A DNA stretch of 64,000 bases from Coprinellus micaceus (taxonomy: Eukaryota > Basidiomycota > Agaricomycetes > Agaricales > Psathyrellaceae), in assembly GCA_951394405.1 (NCBI GenBank), contig OX596341.1:2356001-2420000 (forward strand), given 5' to 3'. Shown in pieces: positions 13,379 to 24,127 of this stretch (positions are counted from its first letter, which is position 1; each line of letters begins with the position of its first letter). The position numbers were made by a program, and so were the translations under genes. The notes beneath the pieces are model-generated. The model saw nothing but the letters and a program-made list of their open reading frames with translations, did not search any database and was not told where the DNA came from.

Positions 13379-13759
13379 CGAAACCCTCCTCTCTTTTCTT
13401 GGTATCCCATTCCCCTCACGACCACGACCTACTCACGACCTTACGACCTTCATGAATTCTTACGATTTGTACCTACCGTTTACCGCTGTTGGGATAGTCC
13501 CTCATTTGACCTCACGGTTCGGCGTAACCGACATCTTCAGCTCCCGGATTTGGAAGTCCTTCTCGCCTGGTCCTTCATTTGAGAAAGATGAAAGCAGACG
13601 ACATGTCAATTTGCGAAGAAAACATGGAGTTATCGAGCTGGTGGGGGCGGGCTTCACCCACATCATGCATCATGCTCCTCCAAAATGCTTGAGGGGAAGT
13701 GATGAAATTAATGGAAGCTTGAGTGAAGACCACTGGCAGATGAAGTAAAGTAAGAAGAT

Positions 13760-14007
13760 AAAAGAATGCACAACGAGCGTGCCATACATATGTGAGGCGG
13801 GTTTATAAAGCAAGGTCGTGGCTTGCCCGGATCAATTATTCGAAGTAAAGCCAAGGTAAAAGAGGGAGCAAGCGTACCTTGTAAAGGTGGAGGACCTTCA
13901 GTACTTATCGCTTTCAACAATTGGCCGACATATTCATCAGAATCGATTTCGACAGAGAAGGCGCAAGGTTCTTCCCCAGGAAAATAGCATACAAGGTCGA
14001 ACTTCAT
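13760..14007 (-). pseudogene. truncated crinkler N-terminal remnant
   Basis: The frame begins MKFDLVCYFPGEEPC, clearly related to the header of the crinkler-kinase at 57,609. Compared with that gene it has lost about 32 bases inside exon 1, so the frame shifts. After the exon 1 donor (GTACGCTTGCTCCCTC, shared by both) the sequence jumps into what is the 3' flank of the full gene: the tract containing CCACGACCTTGCTTTATAAA also lies near 59,690. The region coding for the middle and kinase parts is therefore missing. It is not expected to make a functional protein. It lies between the secreted-protein and Nudix genes, on the opposite strand. Confidence 0.8.
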
Positions 14008-14190
14008 CGTGGTCCTGAACAATATTAATGTTGGTGCGAGACTGCGAGTTCAAAACCACTCCGAGTCCGAGTCGACGCAATCACGTGTGCGATCGGCAGA
14101 TACCCAACTTAGACCTTTTGAGGCTTGCGGCTTGCCACTGTGAACAAGCACTGTGAATTTCCACAATGGTTGCCTCTCACCACCACCACG

Positions 14191-15252
14191 ATGTCGCACC
14201 ATCGCCGATCTTCATCTCAGGACGCACACCACGCCAGTAGTGGTCAAAGCTCGCCCAGTTTGGTTTCGCGGGTTTCTCGGGCGTTCACCTGGAATCGGAC
14301 CCCCCCACCTCCAGGTCCCACTCTCTCCCAGTACTCTACCCACGCAGTTCCGGACTCTGGGTGGTGCTCGAATGACCTCATGTTTGGCGCTGCGATGATA
14401 ATTATCCAGGACGTGACACACAAGGTCGTCGTCGTAAACGACACCCAGAAGCGCGGATGGTTCTTTCCGAGGGGGAGGAAGGACGTGGGCGAAAGTTTAG
14501 AGGAGGCAGCGGTAAGGGAAGGGTATGAAGAGGTACGCCATGGACTTTATATGCCTACGAGCTAAGAAGGGCTAAGCGAGTTGATCTTGAATGGACGATA
14601 GTCAGGGTACCACCCCGAACTCATGCCGCACTGGGCCCCGCACCACGCCCCGTCCCCCGATCCCTCCCATAGGAAGTACGTGAACCCCACGTGCGAGCCG
14701 ATATTTGTGACGACGATGTACTGGCCTCCGCGGTATCGAAACAACGCCAACGGCCAACTGGAGCAAGTGACATACGGAGGGGAGTATATCATTACTTGGT
14801 ATCTAGGGAGGATTGCGGAGGACGCAGTGAGTGCTGTTCCGTTATCTCATCTTCCGTTTGGATATGTGTGCTCCATACCAAAATTCTGAGCCCGAGATTG
14901 GCGTTTCTAGATCCGCGAAACGGGCACTGGCATGCCCGACGAAGCGGGATACGAAGCGTGCCTGCTGAGCTTCGAGGAGGCGTACCAGCGTGTTCCTTCG
15001 TCTGAGCGGCAGGTGCTGGTATATGCGTGGAGAGTGTATACGGAGACACTCCAGTATAACGGGCAGCTTCAAGCGGCGCAAGCTGAAGCAGGAAATGGTG
15101 ACGAAGCAGGGGCGACGACCTGTACCGAAGGCCAAACGTCCTCTGCCGAGTACGAAGGAGATGCGCAGAGGCAGAAGGATTGTAAAGGTGGAAGGGCAGG
15201 TGAGCAGCCAGCCGACGGTGGGGCCTCTGTCGAGGAATCGTGCCTGTATTGA
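14191..15252 (+). CDS. Nudix hydrolase
   Basis: Three exons (14191-14532, 14602-14826, 14911-15252) give 302 residues, all in phase 0, with introns of 69 and 84 bp. The Nudix box spans the first intron. It reads G-x5-E-x7-REGYEE at the end of exon 1 and continues SGY in exon 2, matching G-x5-E-x7-REUxEExGU, so the Glu residues that bind the metal are present. Nudix enzymes cleave nucleoside-diphosphate-linked compounds; I cannot tell the substrate. Diphosphoinositol polyphosphate or ADP-ribose-type substrates are possible. The N-terminus is Ser/His-rich and the C-terminal ~70 residues are acidic and probably disordered. A damaged copy lies at 56,018-56,935. Confidence 0.85.
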
Positions 15253-15539
15253 TAACCAGTATGTGGATTTTGTTCTCTCACTTGCTAGAGTAGCCCGTCC
15301 CCAATTCTGATGACCGCCCTTCTACGGCAGGCCTCTCAAGATACCCGCCTGATGCCCCCGATACTACATGCCAGAGAATGTATTCTGTTCTCTTATAAGC
15401 TATGCGATCCGCTCTCGAAACGAATGGTGAGTTGACGAAGTGGCGCCCCGGTCCGGGTTATCCTTCCTGTCAAGTGCTAGGAATGTTGAAAGCTCACATT
15501 GTTCATCGGCGGCCGTCAATGCTGAAGATGAGTCTGACC

Positions 15540-15722
15540 CTTCAGTTCGACTCCCTTTGGACGGTCGAATCTACCTCCTCCGATTCGACGTACCGTTCGA
15601 TCACCACTCCCTTATTGGAGCAGACTGACAAATCCAAGTTTTTGGCCTTGCTGCAGGATAACGAGCGCTGGAGTCAGTGTGGGGGCTAACAAATACTTTC
15701 ATGGATGTGTTATTTTAGTACG
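15540..15722. mobile_element. 183 bp segment present only in copy A
   Basis: Copy B reads straight from AGTCTGACC to TCAGAAAGC, while copy A has about 183 bases between them. A short TCAG occurs on both edges (15542-15545 and 15723-15726). It may be a small insertion in A or a deletion in B. No terminal inverted repeats were recognised. Confidence 0.4.
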
Positions 15723-15798
15723 TCAGAAAGCGGGATCCTGACGAAGCATTGGTGGATGATGGAAGTCCATCAACGGCTGCGGTTGTTGGGCGCTTAAT

Positions 15799-15876
15799 CC
15801 CACATGGCTGAACTGGTCACGGCTCGGCCTCCAGAGCTTCGACTGAGGGAATCACAAAAGGGTAAATCCATTTAAT
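15799..15876. mobile_element. 78 bp insertion flanked by TTAAT direct repeats
   Basis: Copy B reads GGGCGCTTAATGGCGCC without interruption. Copy A has the same left part ending TTAAT (15794-15798), then about 73 extra bases, then a second TTAAT (15872-15876) and GGCACC. This is what an insertion with a 5 bp target-site duplication would leave. No element family was recognised. Confidence 0.45.
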
Positions 15877-16176
15877 GGCACCTTCTATTCCCGTCGCCGC
15901 TATGGAGTGGATGTCACTTCAGTTTTCTGGGTATGCACATTTCCGTGAACCCCGCGGTGAGGCGTTCACCGGCGCTCGTCCACAGGGCCACGTGGTGCAC
16001 CGCTTAGAAACTCTCCTCTCGAGCGCCTTTGGTGTGGGGTGTTTCTTCAATCTGTGGTGGACGCTGGCCGCGGTGCTTAGAGAGCGATGATGGCGCCTCT
16101 GGAGTACGGGCGCCCGGAGGTACGTCGTTTCTTTAATTAGAGACTTCGCAGATCTCCTAATGGTGTCCGTGAATTG

Positions 16177-16184
16177 CTTATAAG
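16177..16184 (+). promoter_or_regulatory. TATA-like element
   Basis: CTTATAAG lies about 60 bases before the start codon of the secreted hydrolase gene. Assigned by sequence and distance only. Confidence 0.35.
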
Positions 16185-16239
16185 CTGTTGTGCTCGTCCC
16201 CAATGACACCACTATCATCTGGCTAGTAGCAGGCGAGCC

Positions 16240-17683
16240 ATGGCCCCTTTCAACGTTCTCAACGTTCTCCTTTCCCTCCTCGCCCTCACGACCCTGGCCG
16301 TTCAAGCGGTTCACCAAGAGGCTACCCCTGTGTTGAATGGAAAGTGCACTGAATCTGTAATACCCGTCAGCGTGACGGCGAACAACAGCGTTTTGAAGAT
16401 CGATCCCCCAGCGAATCAACAGGCGCTCACGGATTTTGTGGTGAGATGGACTAGCGAGACGTCAAATGTCACCCAGGAGGTTGTCCAAGGCACCTTTGTG
16501 AATAAGGCGACATATAGGATCTATACCCTCCTGTGCATCCCCACCAAGCAGGACTCACACAATACTGTCGAGTTGGCTATTCACGGGTAAGACTCGGCTA
16601 GCGACTTTTGTCTGAGGAAAAACTGACCATGAATTCGCAGCATCGGCCTCGACCATAACTACTGGACCCTGGGTGGCTCAGGGTCTAAGTATAACTACGT
16701 CGAGGCAGCTCTCAAGGCAGGGCACGCCATCCTCATCTACGACAGGTTGGGTATCGGCAAGTCCGATAAGCCCAACGGGATCAAGGAAGTTCAGCTGCCT
16801 ACCGAAGTGGAGATTGCGGCTCAGCTCGCAAAGCGCCTGAAATCGGGCCTACAGGGGCGGTCTTGGAAGCGGTTCATTGGCGTTGGGCATTCGTTCGGAA
16901 GGTATGTAGCTCCGTTCACTCCAACGCGTGTCCGGTCATATGTAAGCTGACTTGATGTGCTTAGTGCAACACTTGCTAACGTTGCAAGGGTGTATGGGAA
17001 TCTCTTGGACGCTATTGTCCTCACTGGTTTCACCTCTCACGACTCCGCCTTGAAGGCTATCTCTACGTTTACTTGGACGATCGCATCTCAAAACTATCCC
17101 AAGCGATTTGGTATGTCTCCATCACTTCATAACTGGTGAGCATGTCTGAACCAACGCATCCTTTCCAGGATCGCTTCCTCCGGAGTACCTCGTTTGGAAT
17201 AATATCATCAATGGCCAACAGAATTTCTTTACCTTCCCTAACTACGACCCAGGTAAGTAAAGGGGGCGGCAGTACCAAGATGCAGAAAGCCACTAACGTG
17301 GGTTCCGTAGCGGTCCTCCAAGCGTCCGAAGATAACAAGTGGTCGGCAACCCTCGGCGAACTCCTGACCCAGGGTGCCTCTCCCGCACCCCAATACACCA
17401 ACCCTGTTTTCGTTGTCACCGGAGATAAAGACTAGTGAGCACGCCCACCTATGTCACATGTTCTTCTGTGTCCTCATCGTTCTTTCTCCTCAGCATCTTC
17501 TGCGGTGGTAATTGCTTCCAGAAGGTCAACGGCACTGACCTCCTTGTCAAGACCAAGGAACTCTTCCCCTCCGTGAAGAAGTTCTCGACATATAGCCCTG
17601 CTATGACTGGCCACGGCGTGAACGCGCACTTGAGCGCCCCGCAGACCTATGTGCAGATCCAGAACTGGATCGCGGGCATCTAA
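16240..17683 (+). CDS. secreted alpha/beta hydrolase
   Basis: Six exons (16240-16586, 16641-16901, 16965-17110, 17169-17252, 17311-17434, 17494-17683) give 383 residues in frame. The N-terminus is a signal peptide (LLSLLALTTLAVQAV). The fold signatures are in order: an HG(I)GLDHNYW oxyanion-type motif, IYDRLGIGKSD, the nucleophile elbow GHSFGS split by intron 2, the acid strand VVTGDKDYIFC, and the catalytic His in TGHGVNAH. The Ser-Asp-His triad therefore seems complete. NVT and NNS sequons support secretion. The substrate is unknown; an esterase or lipase-like role is likely. Confidence 0.88.
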
Positions 17684-18228
17684 GACCAGGAGGTAGCGGG
17701 ACAAGTTGGAGGGGTGCGAGGACGGATCGCTATATGTTGGTGCCTGTCGCTCATTCAATCGGAGCGACTCCCAGGTGTTGCTGTACGATCCCCCTTCCTA
17801 GGGTACCTGCTGTTCTCGGTAGCACTGAATGGCAAGGCACACCAGACTCCAAACACCCACACCCTCCTCTCTTAGCTCCCAACGTTTCTACGCGTCTGCG
17901 CGATTTCTTCCCCTCTGACATTGTACATACCCTTCCTTTCTAGTCGTCTCTAATGCCTCCACGTATTCTACCGTGATTATCTTCCTTTGGTTTCTCGAAT
18001 ATATCCAGGTCATCATTATGCAAAGCGGCGGCTGATGCGATTTTCGCGACTCGAGGCCAACGGGCGCTTGATTCCCTTCCCCGGCGTGTCCACTCCCTCT
18101 ACATCATGCGGCACTCCCTAATGAGATGTATTCCGTCTCGGAGGGGCAGACTACCGGAAGACATGATATCTACATTAACTAAAGTGTAGCAATATAGATA
18201 CTACGCTCGAGATCGACTCATAGTAAAT
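17684..18228. other. intergenic between convergent genes
   Basis: This is the shared 3' region of the hydrolase (plus) and the F-box gene (minus). No gene or repeat was recognised. Confidence 0.6.
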
Positions 18229-19798
18229 TTACAGAGCTGCCGCTAACTCTGGCCAATCGTATAGGTCTGGATCCTTATCCACCCAGAGGTGATCCAGCCT
18301 GCCGCTTCTCTCTGCGCTCACCAGTCGTCGTTCGAACACCAAGCCCCGAGGGACCCACTGAAGAGCAACCTGGATAAACTCCACATCATCTTCCAACGCG
18401 TCGTCATAACCCGAATAAACGATAACCTTGCGGAATGATGGGCACTCGGGGTTCCCGACGCGAGACCGAAGGAAGGCATGAAACGCGTCTGGGTTAATGG
18501 TGTCGCCCTCCCCATCATCTATAGCCACGGAATTGTCGAGCTCGAGGAGGAGTGTTTCTAATTTTGGGAGCAGTTTATCCGAACCCCAGGTTATCCCTTC
18601 GAAGAAGTTCTCGTAGTTGTCGTACACGAAGCCGTCGAGCGTGGTGATGTGGGGCGTTGCAAGGAGAACACGGCGGAGGGTATCGGGTGCGATGCTGCTG
18701 ACGCACAGGGAGAGATATGTGAGGTGCTGAAGGCTCGATACTTCTGACAGGAACCGTTCTACGAGTTCCGCTGGCTGCCAAATATCCAGAGAGTCGTCGT
18801 CAAAGTTGAACTCCGCCCCGTCGAGGCGGAGAGCTTGGAGGTTGGGGAACTCGAAAATGTCGATGAAGGGGGGGTACCCGACTTCTCCTTCGGCGCACCC
18901 CCAGAAGTAGAGAGTGAGCGACCGGAGTTCGTCGAGTCGGGTAGGACCGGTGTCGCTCCAATGCATAAACCCTTGTGGCCCAACGTCAAGTTCGCTCAGC
19001 GAGGCGAAAAGGTATCGGAGGTTGGAGAATTTTGGGAGGTGGACCGAGAGGGATGTACTGGAAGGTTCTGTAGGTGCATCGAAATCGAGGAAGTGGGTAA
19101 GTTGGTGCCAGGGGAGGTCAATATTTTCTGAAACATAATAGCTGGGTTCCGAGTAGTCGACTGAAAGGGACCTGGCGAGGGCGACGCGACGTAGCGCAGG
19201 GGCATCAGAGAACGTGCTCAGGGGCCCCTCGTCGTCCCAAGGAAAGTGGTTCATATCTGTTCCTGGAAGACGTAGCACCAGGTCAACCAACGAAGGGAAC
19301 GACATAGGGTGCAGAGCATGTATATGAGAGACTGGGATGCCTCTCAGAACTAGGCGAGTCAGTGATGAGCTGGTGGGCACGAGGAGGGCGCTCGCAATAT
19401 TTGGTATAGGATAGAACCCGTCCGTCTTCTCTTCGTCTTCTCTCCAATTTCGGGTGCGTACTAAAAGCTGCAAATTGCGCGGATGCGACCTGGCTCGGCT
19501 TGCTGCGACGGCCAGAGTTTTGACCATCGTTTCGGTGACACGGATCCTCTGGATGTCCCATCTAAGGATCGCCCATAGGGCTGAGAAGTCCCAGCTCACT
19601 TTCCGCCACCTCTGGCAGACGTGGGTAAGCAATACAGGGGCTTCTGAAGGCAGAAGAGACGTTTTCCAGGTGTGCACTGGAAGACACCACAAGAAGATTT
19701 CCTGGAGGACGTCGTAGGGTAAATGCTGGATTGGTGAGGCTAGATTGCGAGCTCTGAGTCCTGACGGAGAAAGGGTCTTGGGTAGGCATACCTGACAT
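18229..19798 (-). CDS. F-box protein with LRR-like C-terminus (paralogue 1)
   Basis: A 7-base first exon (19798-19792, ATG TCA G) and a 52 bp intron lead into a long exon (19739-18229); 505 residues. I chose this start because it places the protein start right before the F-box, as in the two sister genes, and avoids an ATG-poor extension. The F-box-like motif reads SPIQHLPYDVLQEIFLWCLP, followed by APVLLTHVCQRWRKV. The rest is a run of leucine-rich strands (LTRLVLRGIP, LTYLSLC, LPKLETLLLELD). Such proteins are expected to be SCF ubiquitin-ligase substrate receptors: the F-box binds Skp1 and the repeats bind targets. The C-terminus DLYDWPELAAAL is shared in form with the sisters. Confidence 0.85.
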
Positions 19799-20159
19799 CT
19801 TCCCGTCTGTTCTTTGGGGGTTAGCTCCGAGTACGGGAGGAAGTCGAAGCGCTGCGTTCGCGACGGTAACGGATCCTCTATTGACGAGGGAGAGGTACCA
19901 ACTTGAATGGTCGGGTTACGAAAGGTTACGAAATCAATATAAATCGATGGGAATGTTGAACGACCACGTGGAAAACGCATGACTTGATGACAAATTCTCT
20001 GGTTCAACGTCGTCTTCCTCTCCGAGTCTGAGTCTCTCGTCTCGAGACTCGGTATCGAGAGTACGATCGACGGATGCCAGTACCTACTGGACATTTTACA
20101 ACGGCGACAACAATAGCATACGGTCCGCATGAAGAAGGGACTTCGAAATCGAATATCCC

Positions 20160-21640
20160 CTATCCCCACAGGAACATTTCCTGATCAGACTTCCCGAGGT
20201 ACCTCCCGCCCTTGACTGTATGGGCGCTAATGATCTCGTTCACCTCAGCGAGGTCAGCACCACTGAGCTCGACATCTCCTGCCTCTAGGTTTTCCATGGT
20301 GCGAGATGCCTTGCTGCAAGGGTCCGTCAGCATCCCCTTTCTTACCGCGCACTGTAGGGCACGTACGAAGAGCCAGGAAGAGGGATGACGTGAGCCCCAA
20401 GCGAGGCAACCCACGCGATGCAAAGCTGGGCGGGGGTGTACCCAAGGCGGGCGGCTACGCCGGTCAGGGCCTCCACCAACTTGTAATTGTGAGTGATATT
20501 CTCCTCCTTGAACTTGTCGAAGAGCCTCCTGTGATCGCCCTCTATATTGGGATTGTCAGCTTTCAATGGCCTGAGGCAAACGAGGGCGACGCCTCGGGCT
20601 CACCAGGAATGTCGTCAAACTTCTTGATTTGTCCTGTGAGGAATCCCCTACCCAGTGGACTGTACATGCCCAAGTAGCTAGTCAGCGCCATCTCAAGTGC
20701 TAAAGGCGGTGGGACGTACGAGTAGGCCAAGACGCAGACACCGAGTTCCTTAGCTGTCTCGATGACCGCCTTTTGGTTCACTCCATATTCCCATGGGCTG
20801 ACCTCGATTTCAGCAGCAGCGACTGGGTGTACCTGGCACGGACAACAGTGCATAGTTGTCGATTTTGCCTGGAGTAACTGTCAATACGTACTGCGTGTGC
20901 GCGCCGAAGCGTGTTCGCGTTACACTCTGAAAGGCCAATGTGAGTGAACTTGCCCTCCTTGAGAAGGGTCACAAGGCTAGCCATCTGCTCTTCGATGGAG
21001 AACTTGGGGTCGACGCGAGCTGGCTCATACAAATCTATCTTCTTGAGAGGACCGAGGGCGTTCTGGATATTGTTGACGCTCTTCCTCAAATTCTCGAGCC
21101 TATGAAGGAGGAGTCAGTTGAGAGAAATGAAACCACAGGGAAGTACTCACGAGCAGTCGGGAATAGGCTTCTTCTCGACGATACCCCCCTTGACAGACAA
21201 GAACGTCCTATCGACATACTCAGGATACTTCTCGTAAAAGCGAGCGAGCATCTCGAGGTTCGCGGCGCCAAAGTTAGGCCCATAAAATTCCCCTGGCGAT
21301 TCGCCGTCAGTCCGAAGGCTCCCAGACGACTTACGGAGGGTGTGGGCTCACCGGCATTCAAGAAAGCCTTTGCACCAGGGGGGAGGGCATCTACTCCGGC
21401 TTTGATCGACTCAAAGCACTGCTCGTCAGGAACTGGGCTGGACCCCGCGCTGATGAAATCTAGGTCAGTGAAGCACCGTGTGGTAGATCTGGGTCTACGA
21501 ACGTCATGAACATCAAGCCATGCTATCAGTAATTAGAAGTTAGAAGGTATAGCGTGCCACCTGTGTGCAGTGCTCACGGATATTCTTCCAACGACAACTT
21601 CAGAGCTTGTTCCGAGGAGCTTGGCTATTTCGGAAACCAT
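20160..21640 (-). CDS. aldo-keto reductase, pyridoxal reductase-like (paralogue 1)
   Basis: Nine exons: 21640-21578, 21522-21503, 21449-21352, 21292-21151, 21099-20892, 20832-20720, 20659-20604, 20541-20367, 20313-20160; 342 residues. Exon lengths match those of the paralogue at 39,645 almost exactly (63, 20, 98, 142, 208, 169, 178/175, 154). The exception is an extra intron in the segment for AYS-PLGRGF, splitting 169 into 113+56. Landmarks are GVDALPPG (Asp), GEFYG (Tyr), LSVKGG (Lys), DLYEPARVD where classical AKRs have a His, GLSECNANTLRRA, and LPGSS-KASRT for cofactor binding. The layout resembles fungal pyridoxal reductases (AKR8), NADPH-dependent and cytosolic. The MTWT motif of the paralogue reads MTAG here. 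Confidence 0.85.
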
Positions 21641-22271
21641 TTGTGACGTTGGTAGAACACAGATTACCAGGGAGTTTGGTGCCTACATCAGGATATAGCC
21701 ATCTGAAATATATACCTACCTTACCCTACCGCATTTCTATTCGGAAATTCCATACCCATGCCTACTGTGATCCCGACCGCAGCTCTCTGGGGCAATTCGG
21801 AATCGATGTGCCCCAGTATCATGGTGAGATGGGCCATTCATGCGGACAAAAGAAGCTATAAATAATACACACAACTCACCCAGGAGGCTTCTTGGTCAGA
21901 ACATCGGACATGTGAACGGTAAACATCTGCTACTGGGTTGAGGGCATTGACTCTTCACGTCACGCAGGTTTTCTGTGACCGTTTCCTGGGCAAAGGGTGG
22001 TGAAAAAGTCGGAGGTCCACTGGAATCTTGGGTGTATGCAGCAGTACCTCTGAGTGACCTAACCGCTGCGGTTTCTGCATCAAGCTGTGGACGGATAGTC
22101 GACTTGGCCGTTTATGCGCCGATTTTAAGTGCTCGTGTCGATTTTCTGTCTCCGACCCAAATTTCGGGATGTACGGCACGCTCCCACATCACCGCTAGGA
22201 CCTCTTGAACTTGAACCACGACTTGACCGTACCTTGAGCTCGATACTGCTCTGTATCGCATATAGGTTACT
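21641..22271. promoter_or_regulatory. divergent promoter region between AKR and F-box genes
   Basis: About 630 bases separate the divergent starts at 21640 (minus) and 22272 (plus). No gene, repeat or clear core element was recognised; shared regulation is possible but only inferred from geometry. Confidence 0.35.
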
Positions 22272-23868
22272 ATGTCATCAGCCACAGGTATGGCATGTCA
22301 GGGCCCTCTAAACCACCCGAATCATACCATGGCTGATTCAAGTTGGATCTCTGACAGTTACCACTCCCATCGGGAATGTCCCCAGCGATGTTCTGCAGGA
22401 GATCTTCCTGGAATGTCTTCCGAATTACTGGGCTATCACCCTCTCTCCATTGGAAGCACCTGTCTTGCTCACTCACGTCTGCCAAAGGTGGAGACGCGTG
22501 GCATTTGCATCCCCTCAGCTCTGGCGGTCCCTTCAGTGGACCGCTAGTTGGGAACGGGTCGAGAACGGGAAAATCGACATGTTTGCGACTGCAACCGCTC
22601 GTGCAAAGGCAACCCACCGCAACCTCCAAGTAATATTGTGGACGCGCCTCCCTCGCTCCACGCCGCGGCGCAACTCTAATTTCAAGTCCTTGCCCCATAT
22701 CCCCAACCGACTTTTCGCGCCTATCGTACCATCTGTAACGAGGCTGTTGCTCAGGGGCATCCCTATCTCACATATCCATGATTTGCCAAGTGGTTCATTC
22801 CCATCTTTGGTTCTATTGGCGCTCTACCTCGAAGGACCCGACCTGGAAACATTTCCTTGGCCTGCCAAAGGCCCGATAAAAGCTTTCTCCAACACCCCTG
22901 CGTTACAACGCGTCGCCTTGGGCTCGTCCCTTGCGAATGACTACCAGCGCAGGTCCTACGTCTCACCCAATCTTCTCCTTCCATGGGAGCAGCTCACTCA
23001 CATCCTCGACTTTGCCTCTCCCGATCAGGGCCCATACTCGATATCCGACTACCTCCGAAAGAGTAGAAACCTTCGTCTTTTATTCGCTGAGCTTCACGAC
23101 AGAGACACCGGTGTGGAGGGTTGGGACCATTGGAGGGGCAGGAGTAATGATCCTACGACGCTTGAAACCCTTGAAAGCCTCACCATCAACTACTGGACCG
23201 CCGTGGATAACGACATCGCCTACCCTGCTTTGATTGACGCTTTTCAGTTCCCGAACCTCAAATCACTCCGACTCGAAGGAGCGGACCTCGATTTTACAGA
23301 CCCACTATTCTGGACGGCAGCCCTCACCAACCGGTTCATATCCCGACTTTCGTCCCTTCGTCATCTCACTTACCTCTCCCTGTGCGCTACCACAATAAAT
23401 CCTGTCAGCGTCCGCCAGATTCTTGCCGCAGCCCCCGGCATTATGACCCTCGACGCCCAAATATTTGGGAATTACGAGTTTTTCTTTGAGGCTATATCAT
23501 GGGACCCAGCCGACAAGCCGTTACCCAAGCTTGAGACCCTCGTTCTGGAGATGGACGACTCCGAGGCGAGGAGTGACGGAGAAGGCGAGACCATCAACCC
23601 TGATGCGTTCAGGGCTTTCCTCGAGTCCCGCCTGCGAAACGGCACAACGTTTCGTAAAGTTGTCGTCTACTCGTCTGAATATTCCCACATGAACAACGAT
23701 GTTGCGTTCATAGGAGTGGCCCACAATTACGCCTCTCGGGGATTGGAGTTGGAGAGGCGGTGCGTGAACTTGGAGAGCAGGGATCGCAAGGCCGGTTTCG
23801 AATGGACGGATAGAGATCCTGAGCTACAAGACTGGCCGGAGTTGGCAGAGATGTTGTTCAGTATGTAA
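22272..23868 (+). CDS. F-box protein with LRR-like C-terminus (paralogue 2)
   Basis: A 16-base first exon (22272-22287) is joined by a 70 bp intron to a long exon (22358-23868); 508 residues. The protein starts MSSATVTTPIGNVP and goes straight into the F-box (SDVLQEIFLECLP), then APVLLTHVCQRWRRV. Leucine-rich strands follow (VTRLLLRGIPISH, LKSLRLEGADL, LTYLSLCATTI, LPKLETLVLEMDD), ending DPELQDWPELAEM. In the long exon alone the only upstream in-frame codons lack ATG and end in a stop, so the short first exon is needed. Likely an SCF substrate receptor; the target is unknown. Confidence 0.87.
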
Positions 23869-24127
23869 CTGAATCTCACGAGGCGATAAACACACATGAA
23901 AGGCGTAACTCGCAGCGACAATGCTTGGAATGGTAAGATGGCATATTATAACGGGCACCTAAGCTGGCTGGAGGGCGGATACGGTCAATCGCACATTCCG
24001 TAGTGTTTGCAAATTCACAGTCATTTCGTTCTGGGTGGGAATATATCCTGACAATCGTAACAGAAACAACAAGAAGAGGTCATACTCGTGGCACACCCGA
24101 TATGTTATATAGAGCCGTTGTAAGGAC

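Larger units (their letters stand above)
12490..15915. repeat. duplicated block, copy A (partner inverted at 55,030-57,525)
   Basis: This ~3.4 kb block matches the reverse complement of 55,030-57,525 across a secreted-protein gene, a Nudix gene and their 3' flanks. Conserved landmarks include the splice donors of both genes and the tract starting ATGCGATCC at 15402. Copy A carries the intact genes. It also has segments absent from copy B: 13,130-14,288 (with a crinkler remnant), 15,540-15,722 and 15,799-15,876. Confidence 0.9.
15253..16239. other. 3' tail of duplicated block plus promoter region
   Basis: 15,253 to about 15,915 still matches the inverted copy. It holds the empty target site CACATTG (15495-15501) for the insertion seen at 55.2-55.8 kb, and two segments not present in copy B (15,540-15,722 and 15,799-15,876). 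Open frames in it lack family signatures. Confidence 0.6.

Noticed and set aside
15402..15689. Open frame in the 3' tail of the duplicated block
   Set aside because: It spans the 183 bp segment missing in copy B, has no family signature, and copy B shows no conserved reading frame.
19799..20169. N-terminal extension of F-box paralogue 1 up to 20,169
   Set aside because: The extended frame starts with a non-ATG codon, runs through an evident GTATGC...CTAG intron and has no counterpart in the sister genes; the short first exon at 19,798 explains the start better.
21880..21912. Upstream ATG (MSDVLTKKPPG) before AKR paralogue 1
   Set aside because: It ends at a GGTGAG donor but no in-frame next exon was found, whereas the ATG at 21,640 gives a 63-base first exon identical in length to the paralogue.
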